Positions 11,501-21,800 of a stretch of DNA of 64,000 nucleotides are shown here, piece after piece. The notes beneath the pieces are model-generated. The model did not search any database and had not been told where the DNA came from. It worked only from the letters and a program-made list of their open reading frames with translations. The DNA comes from Porites lobata (lineage: Eukaryota > Cnidaria > Anthozoa > Scleractinia > Poritidae), in contig CALNXK010000024.1 of assembly GCA_942486035.1 (NCBI GenBank), positions 1,878,501-1,942,500 of the forward strand. The letters run 5' to 3'. A program made the position numbers and the translations under genes. Every line of letters begins with the position of its first letter. The stretch's first letter is position 1.

Positions 11501-14500
11501 TCGAAAGTCAGTCAAGCGCGGTCATTGCATGCGTGCTGAACCGAGAATGCTGTATCATGACAGACTAGAAACAATAGACAACTCTCAAAGCAGAAACTCA
11601 GCCAAAACGCTAAAAATCTTCAGTGTTTACTCAAGTTTGGGCTTATAGAAGATAATGTCACAGTTTTTCAATGACCTTCTCAAACTCATTAATAATTCAT
11701 TAAGAAAATACAAAGGAAATTAATGTTTAATGAGTGTTTGGAAATCGGATCAAACACTGCTTAGTATTTGCATCCTTAATTTCTCCTTCAAAAATGATTT
11801 TGTTTGAGAAGAAATATCAAACATTCGACACAGTGTTTCATCACCAGATGAAACACCTCGAAGTTCGTCAAAAATACTCCGCTGCGCGTCGTATTTTCAA
11901 CTCTCTTCTCGGTGTTTCATCTGGTGATGAAACACTGCATCTCATGTTTGATATATTACATGAAATTCAGAGTCCGGGTAGTTAGTTAATCAATTGTGGC
12001 CCTGAAAAAATTTGAAGGAAAAAAACTACGAATTTTTAAGAAAATGCTTTTTTCGTGAGATTGACTCTTAAACGCTGACAAACGTCAACAAATAGCGAAA
12101 ACTATAATTTCTATATGTTTGCTTTGCTCGAAATCGCGCGCATGTACAAGGCCCTAAATTGTTTTGCTGACTTGCAAGGACCCATCTGTTATAAGGATGC
12201 CCAAAATAAAGAGATGAATCTCATAGTTTATTAGATATAATCCGTGTAAAGTTTGCTTATCATTTTCGCATAAATTATGACCTAAATTTGGAAACCGCTG
12301 AATTTCTCGAATTGGGTCTTTGCGATTTTGGTGAAACTCTCTAGTATAGCGCAAGGCACTAATGCGCACTATGTGTAGCCGAGAGATTTTCACGAAAAAA
12401 TGCCGGCAACAGCAGATTTTCGACTCAGACCTCAAAGGGGCGTGGTATTATAACCACGTGACATTTACTCCGATCGCCCAAAATTTTATGTTATACTGTA
12501 GATTGATCTATATGTTATCCATTCTATGTGTTAGACTTACGATAAAAGTAAAGCTGGGGATACCAGAGAGCTTCAAAGTAGGATGGTACCCCCCAAAAAA
12601 AACTGGGTCGAGTCACCTTAAACCTGGGACTCTCAGCTGCGTTAACGGCTGCTTCTTCATTTCAGCGATTCCAAATTCATGTTCAGTCGTGTATGATCAG
12701 CTGCCGGAGAAGTAAGTATTATCATTCACTGTTCATCTGTGGTACGGATACCTACATACATAATAACCTGTACGTAAGCTTATTCAAAAATAAAATGTGA
12801 CAAATTTTTTTGAAAAGCTCAACTCGTTAAAGAATTACTAAGCTTTGATTTTTGAATTTTCCGCCATTTTGCTATTATTATTAGAACCATAAGTATATTC
12901 AGGAGCCCATCAAATGGAGCCTCCATCTCCATTAATGTCTTGAGTCAACCCTTTCCCGAGTAGATTTATAAATAGAACGGCTTGTTTCCCGCGAAAAGTG
13001 TTCTGTTTCCGTGAGTCTCGTATGTCATCGTGAAAAAAATGAAGTTGGATGAAGTCGAACTCAGAAGCCCGTCCTTTGACCGTTTTCCTTTTTTACTATA
13101 CGTCCATTTTTACAATTTTACAGCCGCTGGGATCTGGGTATCATGAAATAAAAGTTAATGAATTACCCGACTGAGACTGATGAGCAAGAAGCCGGATGGG
13201 ACAAAGGCAGCGAACTGAAGATCACGGAAAGGCTATCTTTGCGAGTGCTTTTTTATTTTATTTTATTTTTTTGCCTTCTTACATCCCACATTTAAGCATG
13301 CACCTTGAAAAGAGTCGACGATTAAGCGTTCCGTTGACGGCTTGGAACTTTTCGATGATGAGCGCTGAAAAATGCCAGGATCATTTGATTTTTGTCATCA
13401 CCGTGGAGTGGATTTCGCCAGTTAAGCACCGCGTGCAAAAGCAATGACCTAAGGAGCAACTAAAGAGGAATGCTTCAATTCTGAAATTTGAGAAATTGTA
13501 TTCTTCCTTTACAACTGACTTGTATCACCATGAGAGTTTCCTGATAAAACTGGCACTTGAAAAGTTGAACAGAAGACAACAGTTGCTCGACCGTGAAGCT
13601 AACTCAGAAGTAATTTGCTAACGGAGGAATTTGTGAAATCGCGCTCCAGTCCAAAGACCCACTTATCTCAAGAAAACAAAATGGATTGTATCTGCGCCAA
13701 AAGAATTACGACTGAGTAACAGGACAATTCTCAGCAGTTAATGTAGAAGTTTAGGCTCAATTCTTTCCTTCGAATTCGCATCTATAGATCCGTTTTTTGC
13801 GAGAAAACAATGGCTGGGCCCGGCGTTACAAAACATAGCAGGGAATCATCACACTAGCTGACGGACAAAAACAACCATAAGGACTACAAGTATTTATTCA
13901 GATAAACGCAGTTCGGAAAAAAAAAAACTTAAAAAGCTAGAAATTTGATTAATATTGAGTCATTAAGCCGAAATAACTGAAATAAGAACCTTAACGCTCA
14001 AAAAATTTGGCTACTGAAAACGAATCCTCTCAGAACTACAGACTGCAGGTAATAGTCAATCATTATGCATGTAACAGACCAACTTCATGGCCTCTTAATA
14101 TGAGACAAACAACCAAAATTAAGATTAACATTGTCACAGGTTAAAACTCTCCACAATATAATCTACCCGCTAGAAAGAAAAGAAAGTAAATCTCTGAGGG
14201 ATGAAAACGCCAAAGTCACGTTTCACTAGCTTACGATTGTGTTTGGCCTGTCAACACCGAATTTCCTGCTGTTTCAAGAAGTACAATAGCAGTGTCATTT
14301 CGTCGTTGTGATTGGCTCTTCCCACCGTCGGTTCGCGAAGTCTCCCCTGGGAGTCGTTCTAATTATAAATCTACTCGGGAAAGAGTTGACTCTAAGGGCT
14401 TCTATGGGAGATGGGGGCTCCATTTGATGGGCTCCTGGTATATTTCAAGACACTCTATCGCCCACAGCAATTGAGCTTTTCCAAAAAATTTTTTCACATT

Positions 14501-16648
14501 TGTTTCTATCACGTCACGTTCTTTCAAAATTATTTATTGGTTTTGCCATAACTTGAAATTTAAATTTGGCTGTCAATCTGGTGACGTCATTTTCCCGCCA
14601 AAAACTGTTAAAATCGAAAAACAAAAATTATAGGATTTTTTGGAATACAAACTTCTACCATCCTGCAAAGTTTTAGCTGAAACGAATACAAAACGCGAAA
14701 GTAGTTCCAAGGATGCACTTTTAGGCGTCCTATATGCCCACCGTGCAGATTGTAGCACATGTGCATCATCAGGAATGCTGCCTGGGTCTCTAAATGATTA
14801 AAGAGTAGTCGCATATAATTTCACAGTTGGAGAATCGTCGGTAAATATACCGTTGACGTACATTATGAACGAGATGGGCCCTAAGATGGTACCCTGAGGT
14901 ACACCTGATGGTAATTTTTTTGTGCTTTACATGAAAAATGACACATAAATAAGCACTTTGCATGATTTTATCCAAAAGATTTACTTTAATTTTTTGAAAA
15001 AAGTTGAAAAACATGTATTTTCACCCCAAATTGGCTTGACCACCTTCTACCTATGACTTCATATCTCGTAACCATAGCAACTGACCATCACTAAACTTGT
15101 CTCAAAAACTGCGCGAGGGATGAACGAACAGCTACTGAAAAAGTCAGAAGCTGATGTTTTATCTATTATTATTCACTCTATTAAGCGGACACTAAGCCGG
15201 GTCCCGAAATTGACATCTTATATTTTCCATTATATCGAACCCCTATTTAGCGGACACCTCTACTAACGCGCAGACGCGGACACTAAAATATATGGTATTC
15301 GGCTAATTTCTATTGTTTAAAGCCTCCTTGAAATACACACTGTAGTGGATTAATAAAGGTAATTAAGTCAATACATTTAGCTGTCAAAAGTTCACCGCAA
15401 ATCTTGCACAAAGTACAGCACAGTTTCCTGAGCTTCCTTAAGAATATGAAACTTTATCACAGCATTGCGCAATTTTCACAATTCTCTATTTAAAAGGGAA
15501 CACTTGGGAAGGTTCCGAAGGTGTCCGCTTAATAGAGGTTTCACTGTAGTATTTCTTTTCTTTCGTCCGCTGATTTATGTACAGGCTGAAAGCGACTCAA
15601 TTGACCACTCTTCTCCTTGACTCCAAACTAATTTCCGTTCTCTGTCACATGGGAGATTTTGGATGTGGAGTTGGAGGATGGACCCCGGTTATGAAGATCG
15701 ACGGTAACAAGGTACGGACAGTTCTATTATGAGCTTTGGTCGTTTTCTAAGTTAACTGATGCAACCAAAAATTGTTTTGACGATAAAAGATTATTTGTTT
15801 TGAAGCTTTTTGCACAATTTATTGCTAGCTAGTTTTATAGCCATAGTTTCTATGCTCTGTAAGAGAGCGATCAGACCGCCAGTCGCTTTAGCCTAATTGG
15901 CTCGGCGAGAGTTTGGTTTTGTCCTTACGTACTAGTGACGAATTTAGATCACTAAGTCCGTTAGTGCCTAAGAAGAGGTGGGACCGGCCTTGGAAACAAT
16001 TTTTCTTGGCCCCAACGGGCCACAGTTTGGCCTAGAAATAAGGTGGGTGCTTGGGCCCCCTTGGGTTCCTTCCTTAGATTCTCTACTGCGCACGACTCAT
16101 TTAAATGCCAGTTTTTTCTGTCTTTACAGCATACGTTTCAATACAATGACGCTCTATGGAGTAATAAAGAAACCTTTAACCTTGACGGAGGGAAAACTGG
16201 GTTCGATTCACAGGAGACCAAACTTCCTTCCTACTGGAACACTTCCTTCTCCAAGATCTGCCTCGGTATGAAGATTGATCAGACGGTCAAGTTTATTGTC
16301 ATCAGCAAGCAGGCGAACTCCTTGTACTCATTGATCGCTGATGGGCACTACTGCGCCACCAAACTAGGCCGTGACACTTGGAAGTCTCTGATTGGTTCTG
16401 ACGCCTCCTTGCAACAAAACTGTAACAAGGAAGGGTTTAACGCCATGAGCACCAGCAGTGGTTATTCCAGAGCAAGAATCGGCATCCTTGGTAATGATGG
16501 AAATTATTGTGATACGTGTGACTCTAGGATCGGTTTTGGAACTACAGGATACCCCGATGACTCTAACACATGTGGGAACCGGGCTTCAAGTTCACCAGAC
16601 AATGGCGACAAGAATATAACATCAATAGGTTATATCTTGGTGCAGTAA
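5600..16648 (+). CDS. SOMP5-like secreted PAN-EGF protein, copy 2 (complete, six exons)
   Basis: Exons 5600-5690, 7231-7505, 8280-8391, 12666-12711, 15585-15711 and 16130-16648 join in frame (phases 1,0,1,2,0) into about 389 residues. Exon 1 encodes a hydrophobic leader (MKVPHVSVLDLLLICSFWGI) taken as a signal peptide. Exon 2 is a PAN/apple-like domain (MYHHSLRQDVF..., Cys in the contexts LDCTFECL, PSCLS and ILCDL). Exon 3 is a full EGF module (TPCMSSPCQNGGTC...DCRCKEGF..EFCE). Exons 4-5 link to GDFGCGVGGWTPVMK. Exon 6 is the long family-specific C-terminal domain ending GYILVQ. This order matches coral skeletal organic matrix protein 5-like proteins. The first exon shares no obvious sequence with the leaders of copies 3 and 4, so it is the least certain part. 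Intron 3 (8392-12665) holds a giant inverted repeat. Confidence 0.82.
6855..7160. repeat. CAAA/AACAAA-rich low-complexity tract in intron 1 of copy 2
   Basis: Runs of (CAAA)n around 6861-6890 and diffuse AACAA-rich sequence up to 7160. Open frames read through it on the minus strand are low-complexity Phe/Leu/Cys strings and are not credible genes. Confidence 0.7.
7723..7834. mobile_element. Palindromic MITE, CCTGCGAGCAG family
   Basis: Arms CCTGCGAGCAGT... and ...ACTGCTCGCAGG fold over about 110 bp, with inner arms CCAGGCCGGAC/GTCCGGCCTGG. Partial relatives of the end sequence appear at 21046 (CCCTGCGAGCAGAGG) and 46142 (CCCTGCAAGCAGAGG), so it belongs to a repeat family. It lies in intron 2 of copy 2. 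Confidence 0.7.
8528..8606. repeat. Strong hairpin with GCCGCCATGTTGGAGGG arms
   Basis: A 17 bp nearly perfect inverted repeat (8551-8567 and 8578-8594) is extended outward by imperfect pairing (CAAAGTAGTA and TACTTTTTG). It is probably a very short foldback MITE in intron 3 of copy 2. Confidence 0.65.
9012..9860. mobile_element. Foldback DNA element with a second MITE nested in it
   Basis: Outer inverted repeats of about 75 bp carry CATTTTCAAGTTCAG on the left and CTGAACTTGAAAATG on the right, with GTTTTCAC/GTGAAAAAC at the outer ends. Inside it, 9333-9783 is another element whose ends include GTTGTTCAAAAGTTG and GGATAGCGCTATCCAC. A relative of that inner element lies at 42238-42350. A further hairpin around 9593-9668 pairs CATGGCCTCTGAGTCAATAG with CTATTGACTCAGAGCC. 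No coding capacity is seen. Confidence 0.65.
10073..10665 (-). mobile_element. 593 bp MITE, first copy (AAT target duplication)
   Basis: The element begins TCTTGGGTTGCAC and ends GTGCAAGCCGAG, with AAT repeated on both sides (10070-10072 and 10666-10668). The matching site in the opposite palindrome arm near 12449 is uninterrupted, which fixes the boundaries. A second copy of identical length lies at 61401-61993 in reverse orientation. A ~120-codon open frame on the minus strand crosses a hairpin (ACACCAATATGG...CCATGTTGGTGT) and is probably not a gene. Confidence 0.85.
11677..11959. mobile_element. 283 bp insert in the right arm of the giant palindrome
   Basis: Present in the right arm and absent from the left arm at the matching point (left arm GAATTTCATGGTCATTG). 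It contains its own inverted repeats (GTGTTTCATC.CCAGATGAAACACC and the inverse), a MITE-like design. No clear target duplication was found. Confidence 0.65.
12900..14437. mobile_element. 1.5 kb non-autonomous DNA transposon (CAGGAGCCC ends)
   Basis: Inverted ends of about 90 bp start CAGGAGCCCATCAAATGGAG on the left and mirror this on the right. The seven bases GTATATT lie directly outside both ends (12893-12899 and 14438-14444), giving an apparent 7 bp target duplication. This is close to the 8 bp made by hAT elements, but the superfamily is uncertain. Nothing inside looks like a transposase. It lies in intron 4 of SOMP5-like copy 2. Confidence 0.72.
14806..14913 (-). pseudogene. Reverse-transcriptase fragment of a non-LTR retrotransposon
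   Basis: On the minus strand the sequence reads GVPQGTILGPISFIMYVN, the hallmark motif of LINE-type reverse transcriptases (usual form GVPQGSxLGPxLFxxYxND). About 15 residues on comes KLYATTL, where an intact enzyme would have the catalytic Tyr-Ala-Asp-Asp, followed by a stop. It is therefore a dead remnant of a few dozen codons. It lies in intron 4 of SOMP5-like copy 2, antisense to it. The clade (CR1, L2 or other) cannot be settled from this length. Confidence 0.8.
15163..15549. mobile_element. MITE with TATTAAGCGGACAC ends (pogo/Tigger-like)
   Basis: The left part carries CTCTATTAAGCGGACAC and the right part mirrors it (GTGTCCGCTTAATAGAGG, then TTTCACTG). The CAGTGAAACCTCTATTAAGCG terminus resembles pogo/Tigger-type elements. 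A decayed relative is seen around 18019-18170. It ends just upstream of exon 5 of copy 2. Confidence 0.55.
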
Positions 16649-18846
16649 AACGATACTACCCCCCGCCGGATACTACTCAAATCCTTTGTCAATCATATTT
16701 AGCAGACACAGTTTTTCGGATTTTTACATTGTCGTCCCCAGAGCCACTTGGCTTAATTTTTGTAACGGATGAGTGGAGCCCCTCGTTTCAAGACCACGTT
16801 ACCAAAAGAAACGATGGGCTCCGGGGACGAGAATGGGATTTGTAAAGAAACGTTGCCAGACATTTCGAGCGGATATACGCATGGGAATTGACACTTGGGA
16901 AAATTTCAGGATTGTTTTTCATTAAAGAGAAATGACTGAGAACTGAAATGAAATCGAAAAAAAATATATTGTAAGAACTGTTGTTCCTCGAAATTAAACT
17001 GTAATTATTCTTACCTTAAGAGTAAACAATTAATGTAATCTTTGTGTTAGGGGGGGGGGGACTCCCTTATATAAGCCATGTAGGTATGTGCCGCCCCAAA
17101 AGGTATGGTTTTGGGTCCTTTTTGGTCTGAAAACGGGTATACACTTTGCCAATTTTGGTCTGGAATCGTGCATGGTTTTCGAGGGAACTACTGGGAGTGT
17201 ATGACCGTATTTATCGTTTCAGTTCCAAATGAGTAAGAAAGAAAGAGAAATATGGGAATTCAAAATGGATTTGAAGAATTTTTTGTTTTTTTGCGCTCTA
17301 ATCTAAGTAGTGATGACGTATATAATTTCTGCCAAAAAATCCAGGGCTGGAAACTAGTATGGATTTTATGGGTCTGGTCTGAAAACGGATGTGGAAAATA
17401 ACATTTTTTTTGGTAAAATATAATAAATAATGAACTTTATTCAAGTCTCATGTCTTATAGCTCAGGCACAGTGCCTTACTAATTGGGTCTGAAATAGGGT
17501 CAGGATTAGGAGGACCAGGCGGCACATCCCCACCAAGAATTCCCAGGACTACACCCTTCCCGGGCTTTGTGTATCATGGCCACGACCAGCTTAGCGTGTG
17601 AATCAACGGTTTTACGCTCTGTTTGGAACAAAAATTAGCAACGTACTTTAAAAGAAGCACAGAAAGTAATGTTGGCCAAAAGCTATATGTGCAAAGCCAA
17701 ATCAGAAATTCATATTTCAAATTCAGTTGCTGTTTAAATTTTATTAATCACAAAACGCTGAACGACAGCCTTTGTCAGCCTTAGCAATGACCTTTTGACG
17801 GCTTTTTTAACTTTGTGTAAAGCCCCTTATTCTCTAAAATATAGCTAGACTAGATGATCACCAAATCAAGCTAAGAAGTATTTTAAAAGTCTTTTTGTAA
17901 AAGTCGGGTCAGTTACGACTTTAAAAAAACGCCATTTGAAAGTAATGTTAAAAAACCTGAGTTAAGTTATTGTGCTGTTTCTTAAATACATATAATGTAA
18001 ATAGAGACTCAAACTAGTACAATCAATCCCCGCTTTAAGGACACCCGCTTAATACTGACACCTCATTATTACGGACAGTTTGCTTTGCTCCTAAGTAACC
18101 CGTTAATAATGACACTTTCTATGGCCCCCTCAGTGACCGTGTTAACGGGGTTTGACTTTTGATCAGGTATCAGCGGTATTAAAAAAAGGTTAGACTTGAC
18201 AAAACCGCCAGTTTGACACGCATAAATAATATTTCCAAGAAATACCTGGGTTGACTAAATAAGTCACTAGATTTAGCTAGATTTCTTTCCAAGGATATAA
18301 GTGTTTATGTCTGAATGGTATACAGAGAGTCAGTCTTTCCCTATTATCGGCCCCGTAAAATTTCCGGGGGGTTTGAACTGAACAAAACTCGATATTAATA
18401 CAGAAATAAAAATAAATTCCCACCAACTCTTTTCATAAATTCCTCTTCCAACGTTATTAACAATGTTTTTCAAGTTTTGATTTGGCGAAACTCATGGTTG
18501 ATTATCCAGGCAGGTTCCTTAGCTCTTCTTCTCTTTTTAAAGGGGCTCGAAAATGCACATGCACGCTTTTCACAACGTAACACAACTTGATTTTTGACAA
18601 TGAATTGCGTGACAAAACATATGACATTGCCGGCTTGCATCCCGGGAGGACTGGCTACTAGTTTCTAGTTCTGGGTTGTCACATGGCAGGGTGGACAAAG
18701 ATGACCAGCAAGGAAAAATGCGAGAGGACGACACAAAACAGAAAAAATATCTAAAACTTCGCATTTATTACGTCTCTGATTGCCCTTGCATTCGATCAGC
18801 AATGCAAAATACGGCTTTTTCTGGTCGATAAACGTAGCCGTGGAGT
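16649..18846. other. Intergenic region with MITE relics downstream of copy 2
   Basis: No gene seen. A GGGGGGGACTCCC-headed repeat runs from about 17048 to 17580, with GTGCCGCC/GGCGGCAC near its two ends. A GCGGACA-type relic lies at about 18019-18170. A candidate poly(A) signal ATTAAA occurs at 16921-16926, about 270 nt after the copy 2 stop. Confidence 0.5.
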
Positions 18847-18876
18847 TTGAAAGACATCCAACTCTTCGATGCCAAG

Positions 18877-21800
18877 ATGGAACTCTGGAAGTGCTCGGCG
18901 TTCTCTCTCATCATTTTCGGATTTTGGTGTGCTTTTGCAAAAAATAAGCATTGCGAATGGGTACTAGATGCAGTTCAAAAAGAAAATCTCTCGCAAGTGG
19001 CACCTGTAATCATTCCAGGTGGACAATATTTCCTGAGGATTAGAGTTAAATGTAATGAAAAGGTAAACTGCGTTAAACTATGGTTGTTTATTTCACTATT
19101 TATATCGGAAAGTAACGAATTGATGACAGACTTTAGGGTATTATTGTTTATGTCTGTCGTTATCAGTTATTCTTAAGAGCCTTTTGCTGTTAATCTACGA
19201 TAATAACAGGGGCACCCAACGGGAATATAGTTCAAAACCACTTAAACATAGCATTTTTAAACGTATTTTAGTATTTAAACAGTAGATAAAGGCATATTTT
19301 TATCCCCTAAAAATTTTTCATCTGTTCGGGTTTCCTAGCTGAAAGTCTAGTGATCCGAAAGTACAGGGATCAAAACTTACCTTTTCGAAAATTTCAGCCA
19401 GAAAATAGGCTCCCGAAAATTCTAGGTGACCTTTTTAGGGTAAAAATCCGTTAAAAATAGGCAATTATACCATTTTTTAGATGTTCGAAAATCCTAGGAG
19501 AGGCAGGCAAGCAAGAAGTTTTACAACAAATGTTTCGAAAATTCTAGATCTCAAATCGTCTTCCGAACAGATATTTTCCGAAAATTGTCGTTGGGTGCCC
19601 CTGATAATAATGATAAATAAAATCTTCATTAACGCGTCATCTAGACACGGTAATTTGGGGGAATTCATACTTGTTCATAAATCGTTTTAGTACTTGGTTT
19701 CATGGTCATTTTCTCGACAGATGGATTCTGAAGTGTTGAGATCATTAGTATTAACAGGGGTCAACCCAGTTGTGAACATTGAATCAGAGGCCTTTGGAAT
19801 GAATCATCACGGTACGAGAAGATTTTCCGTCCTTATTTCAGCTGTACTTACAGAGCTGGGAGATCAGCATAGCTGTGGCTGTATTTCACGAAATAAAACG
19901 AATACAATTGGCAGGTAAAATCAATTACTTTACCTTAAATTTTAAAGAGCCTTCTCTTTTGTGCTTGACCATTGTCAAATGAACCCTACTTCAAGGGTAA
20001 CTTTCCTGTGGTAATGTTTATTATGCTGCAGTCTAACTGGTTTTTCCATATCTGCAGTGTGCCATGCAACATGCAGTATGTGAGCTCGTTCTGTCAATTA
20101 TTTTGTAAGGTATAAATTAAATCATTGTTGTTCAAAGATTCTTCTGTTTGAATTGCTTGCGTGATTTTTATTTCATTTTATCAGTTGTTTTTGTGCAGTG
20201 ATAACGAATGATCACTGAATGATATTGAAGATGCATTAAAAAAAGACTAAACCAAGGATAAAAACATAGGCAACATGACATACATTACTGAGTTCTCATT
20301 TTGGAATGCTTGTACAAATGAGAGTCAATGTAGAGCTCAGGATTACTGAAAGATCCTGGTGGCATGCCAGCGAGGGCAGGAGTCATTAATTATTCTTTCA
20401 GTAATCTTTCAAGACTGCAGAGGTGTCACTGTGATGGTGATGTAGATCAAAAGAAAAATGTACAAGATTTCTGTGATAAAAAGAGTTTTTATCAGTCCTG
20501 TTAACTTAAACACACAGCAGGCTACTTAAATGATCTTGATCTGACTATTCCCTCTGATGTGTAAGTTTCATGCACTACTAGGAGTATGTATGTGAAACAC
20601 CATGTGAAAAACGTGTGAAAAATGTCCTATTTTCACACTCTTTTCACACATTTTTCACACGTTTTTCACACACTTTTCACACGCATTTCACACACATATT
20701 TCACGTGCATGTGAAATTTTGCAAAGTGAAATATATGTGAAAAGGGTGTGAAGCGACGTCATCCCTTTCACACATATTTTCACATTCACTTCACATGGGG
20801 TTTCACACAGGCTTTCACATGTAAATCCTCATTTAAATTCACACATATTTTCATACACTTCACATGGGGTTTCACATGGTCTTTCACATGTGCTTAATCC
20901 TCACTGAATGGCAAAACATCTAGAATTTCCCATGCTACTAATTCACACATTATTTTCACATACACTTCACATGGGGTTTCACATGAGCTGTCACATGTAA
21001 ATCCTCAGAGATCAGAGATCATGAATGGCAATAGAATTTCACTACCCTGCGAGCAGAGGTTTGTTTACACATAAACAAACCAACTACGCGACAGACAAGC
21101 CACCCAAACGACTTTGTAAAAAGCCATGCAAGAAAGAAAACTCTGCTTGCACGGTAGAATTTCCCATACCACTTCACACAAATTGGGTACGTTGTTTCAC
21201 AAGCAGATATTCAGTAAATCAACTAGCTTAGATCAATTTACACACAAATTTACATTTTCACTTTCTGCTTGCAATAAATTTGTCCGAAGTACTGTCAACT
21301 GCATGCATGGTTGTGTTTTCATATAGTCACAAACAACTTCAGGTTTATAGCCTGATCTGTTGGTTTATTTATAATTTTATGGTATTTTCAGAAGAACTTG
21401 ATTTATATAAAACTGGCAAAAAGTGAAAAGCAAACTGGATAGAATTGATTGGCAAAGGAAATTGGTTTCATATTATCAACATGGTGAAACTCAGTTCAAC
21501 TGACTCACATGTCCCAAAATGAACTTAAATGTAAATTTAAGTTACTCCCAAAAGGCACATAAGGCTAATGGAAACATCAATGTCCAATCCTGTTTATTTG
21601 TCAATATTTATTGCCTGGAGGATAATAATAAAAACAAAACTTTCTATCATGCTCAGTTTTTATACCTTTAATTCCTACATCAATAAAATAGCTAATAATA
21701 TACTAATTTTTGGTTAGAAATATTTCTTATAAATTGTAATAATTATGAGAGTAAATGACATAGTGGCCAATTTACAATTTCCACTTATTAAGGAATACCA

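Larger units (their letters stand above)
9904..12617. mobile_element. TTAA-flanked giant inverted repeat (piggyBac-type target), 2.7 kb
   Basis: The ends GGTGACTCGACCCAGTTTTT and its inverse are each bordered by TTAA (9900-9903 and 12618-12621), the target of piggyBac-like elements. The whole element is a palindrome, and arms of more than 1 kb can be followed by eye to a centre near 11350. The left arm is interrupted by a 593 bp MITE (10073-10665) and the right arm by a 283 bp insert (11677-11959). In each case the opposite arm preserves the uninterrupted sequence. It lies in intron 3 of SOMP5-like copy 2, between the EGF exon and exon 4, so the pre-mRNA could fold into a very long duplex. 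No transposase is visible. Confidence 0.8.

Noticed and set aside
20600..20990. Repeated TTTCACAC/TTTCACATG words resembling a repeat-spacer array
   Set aside because: Spacing and units are irregular, both orientations occur, and they sit at the ends of a CACTA-like transposon. Not a CRISPR array, which is also not expected in an animal genome.
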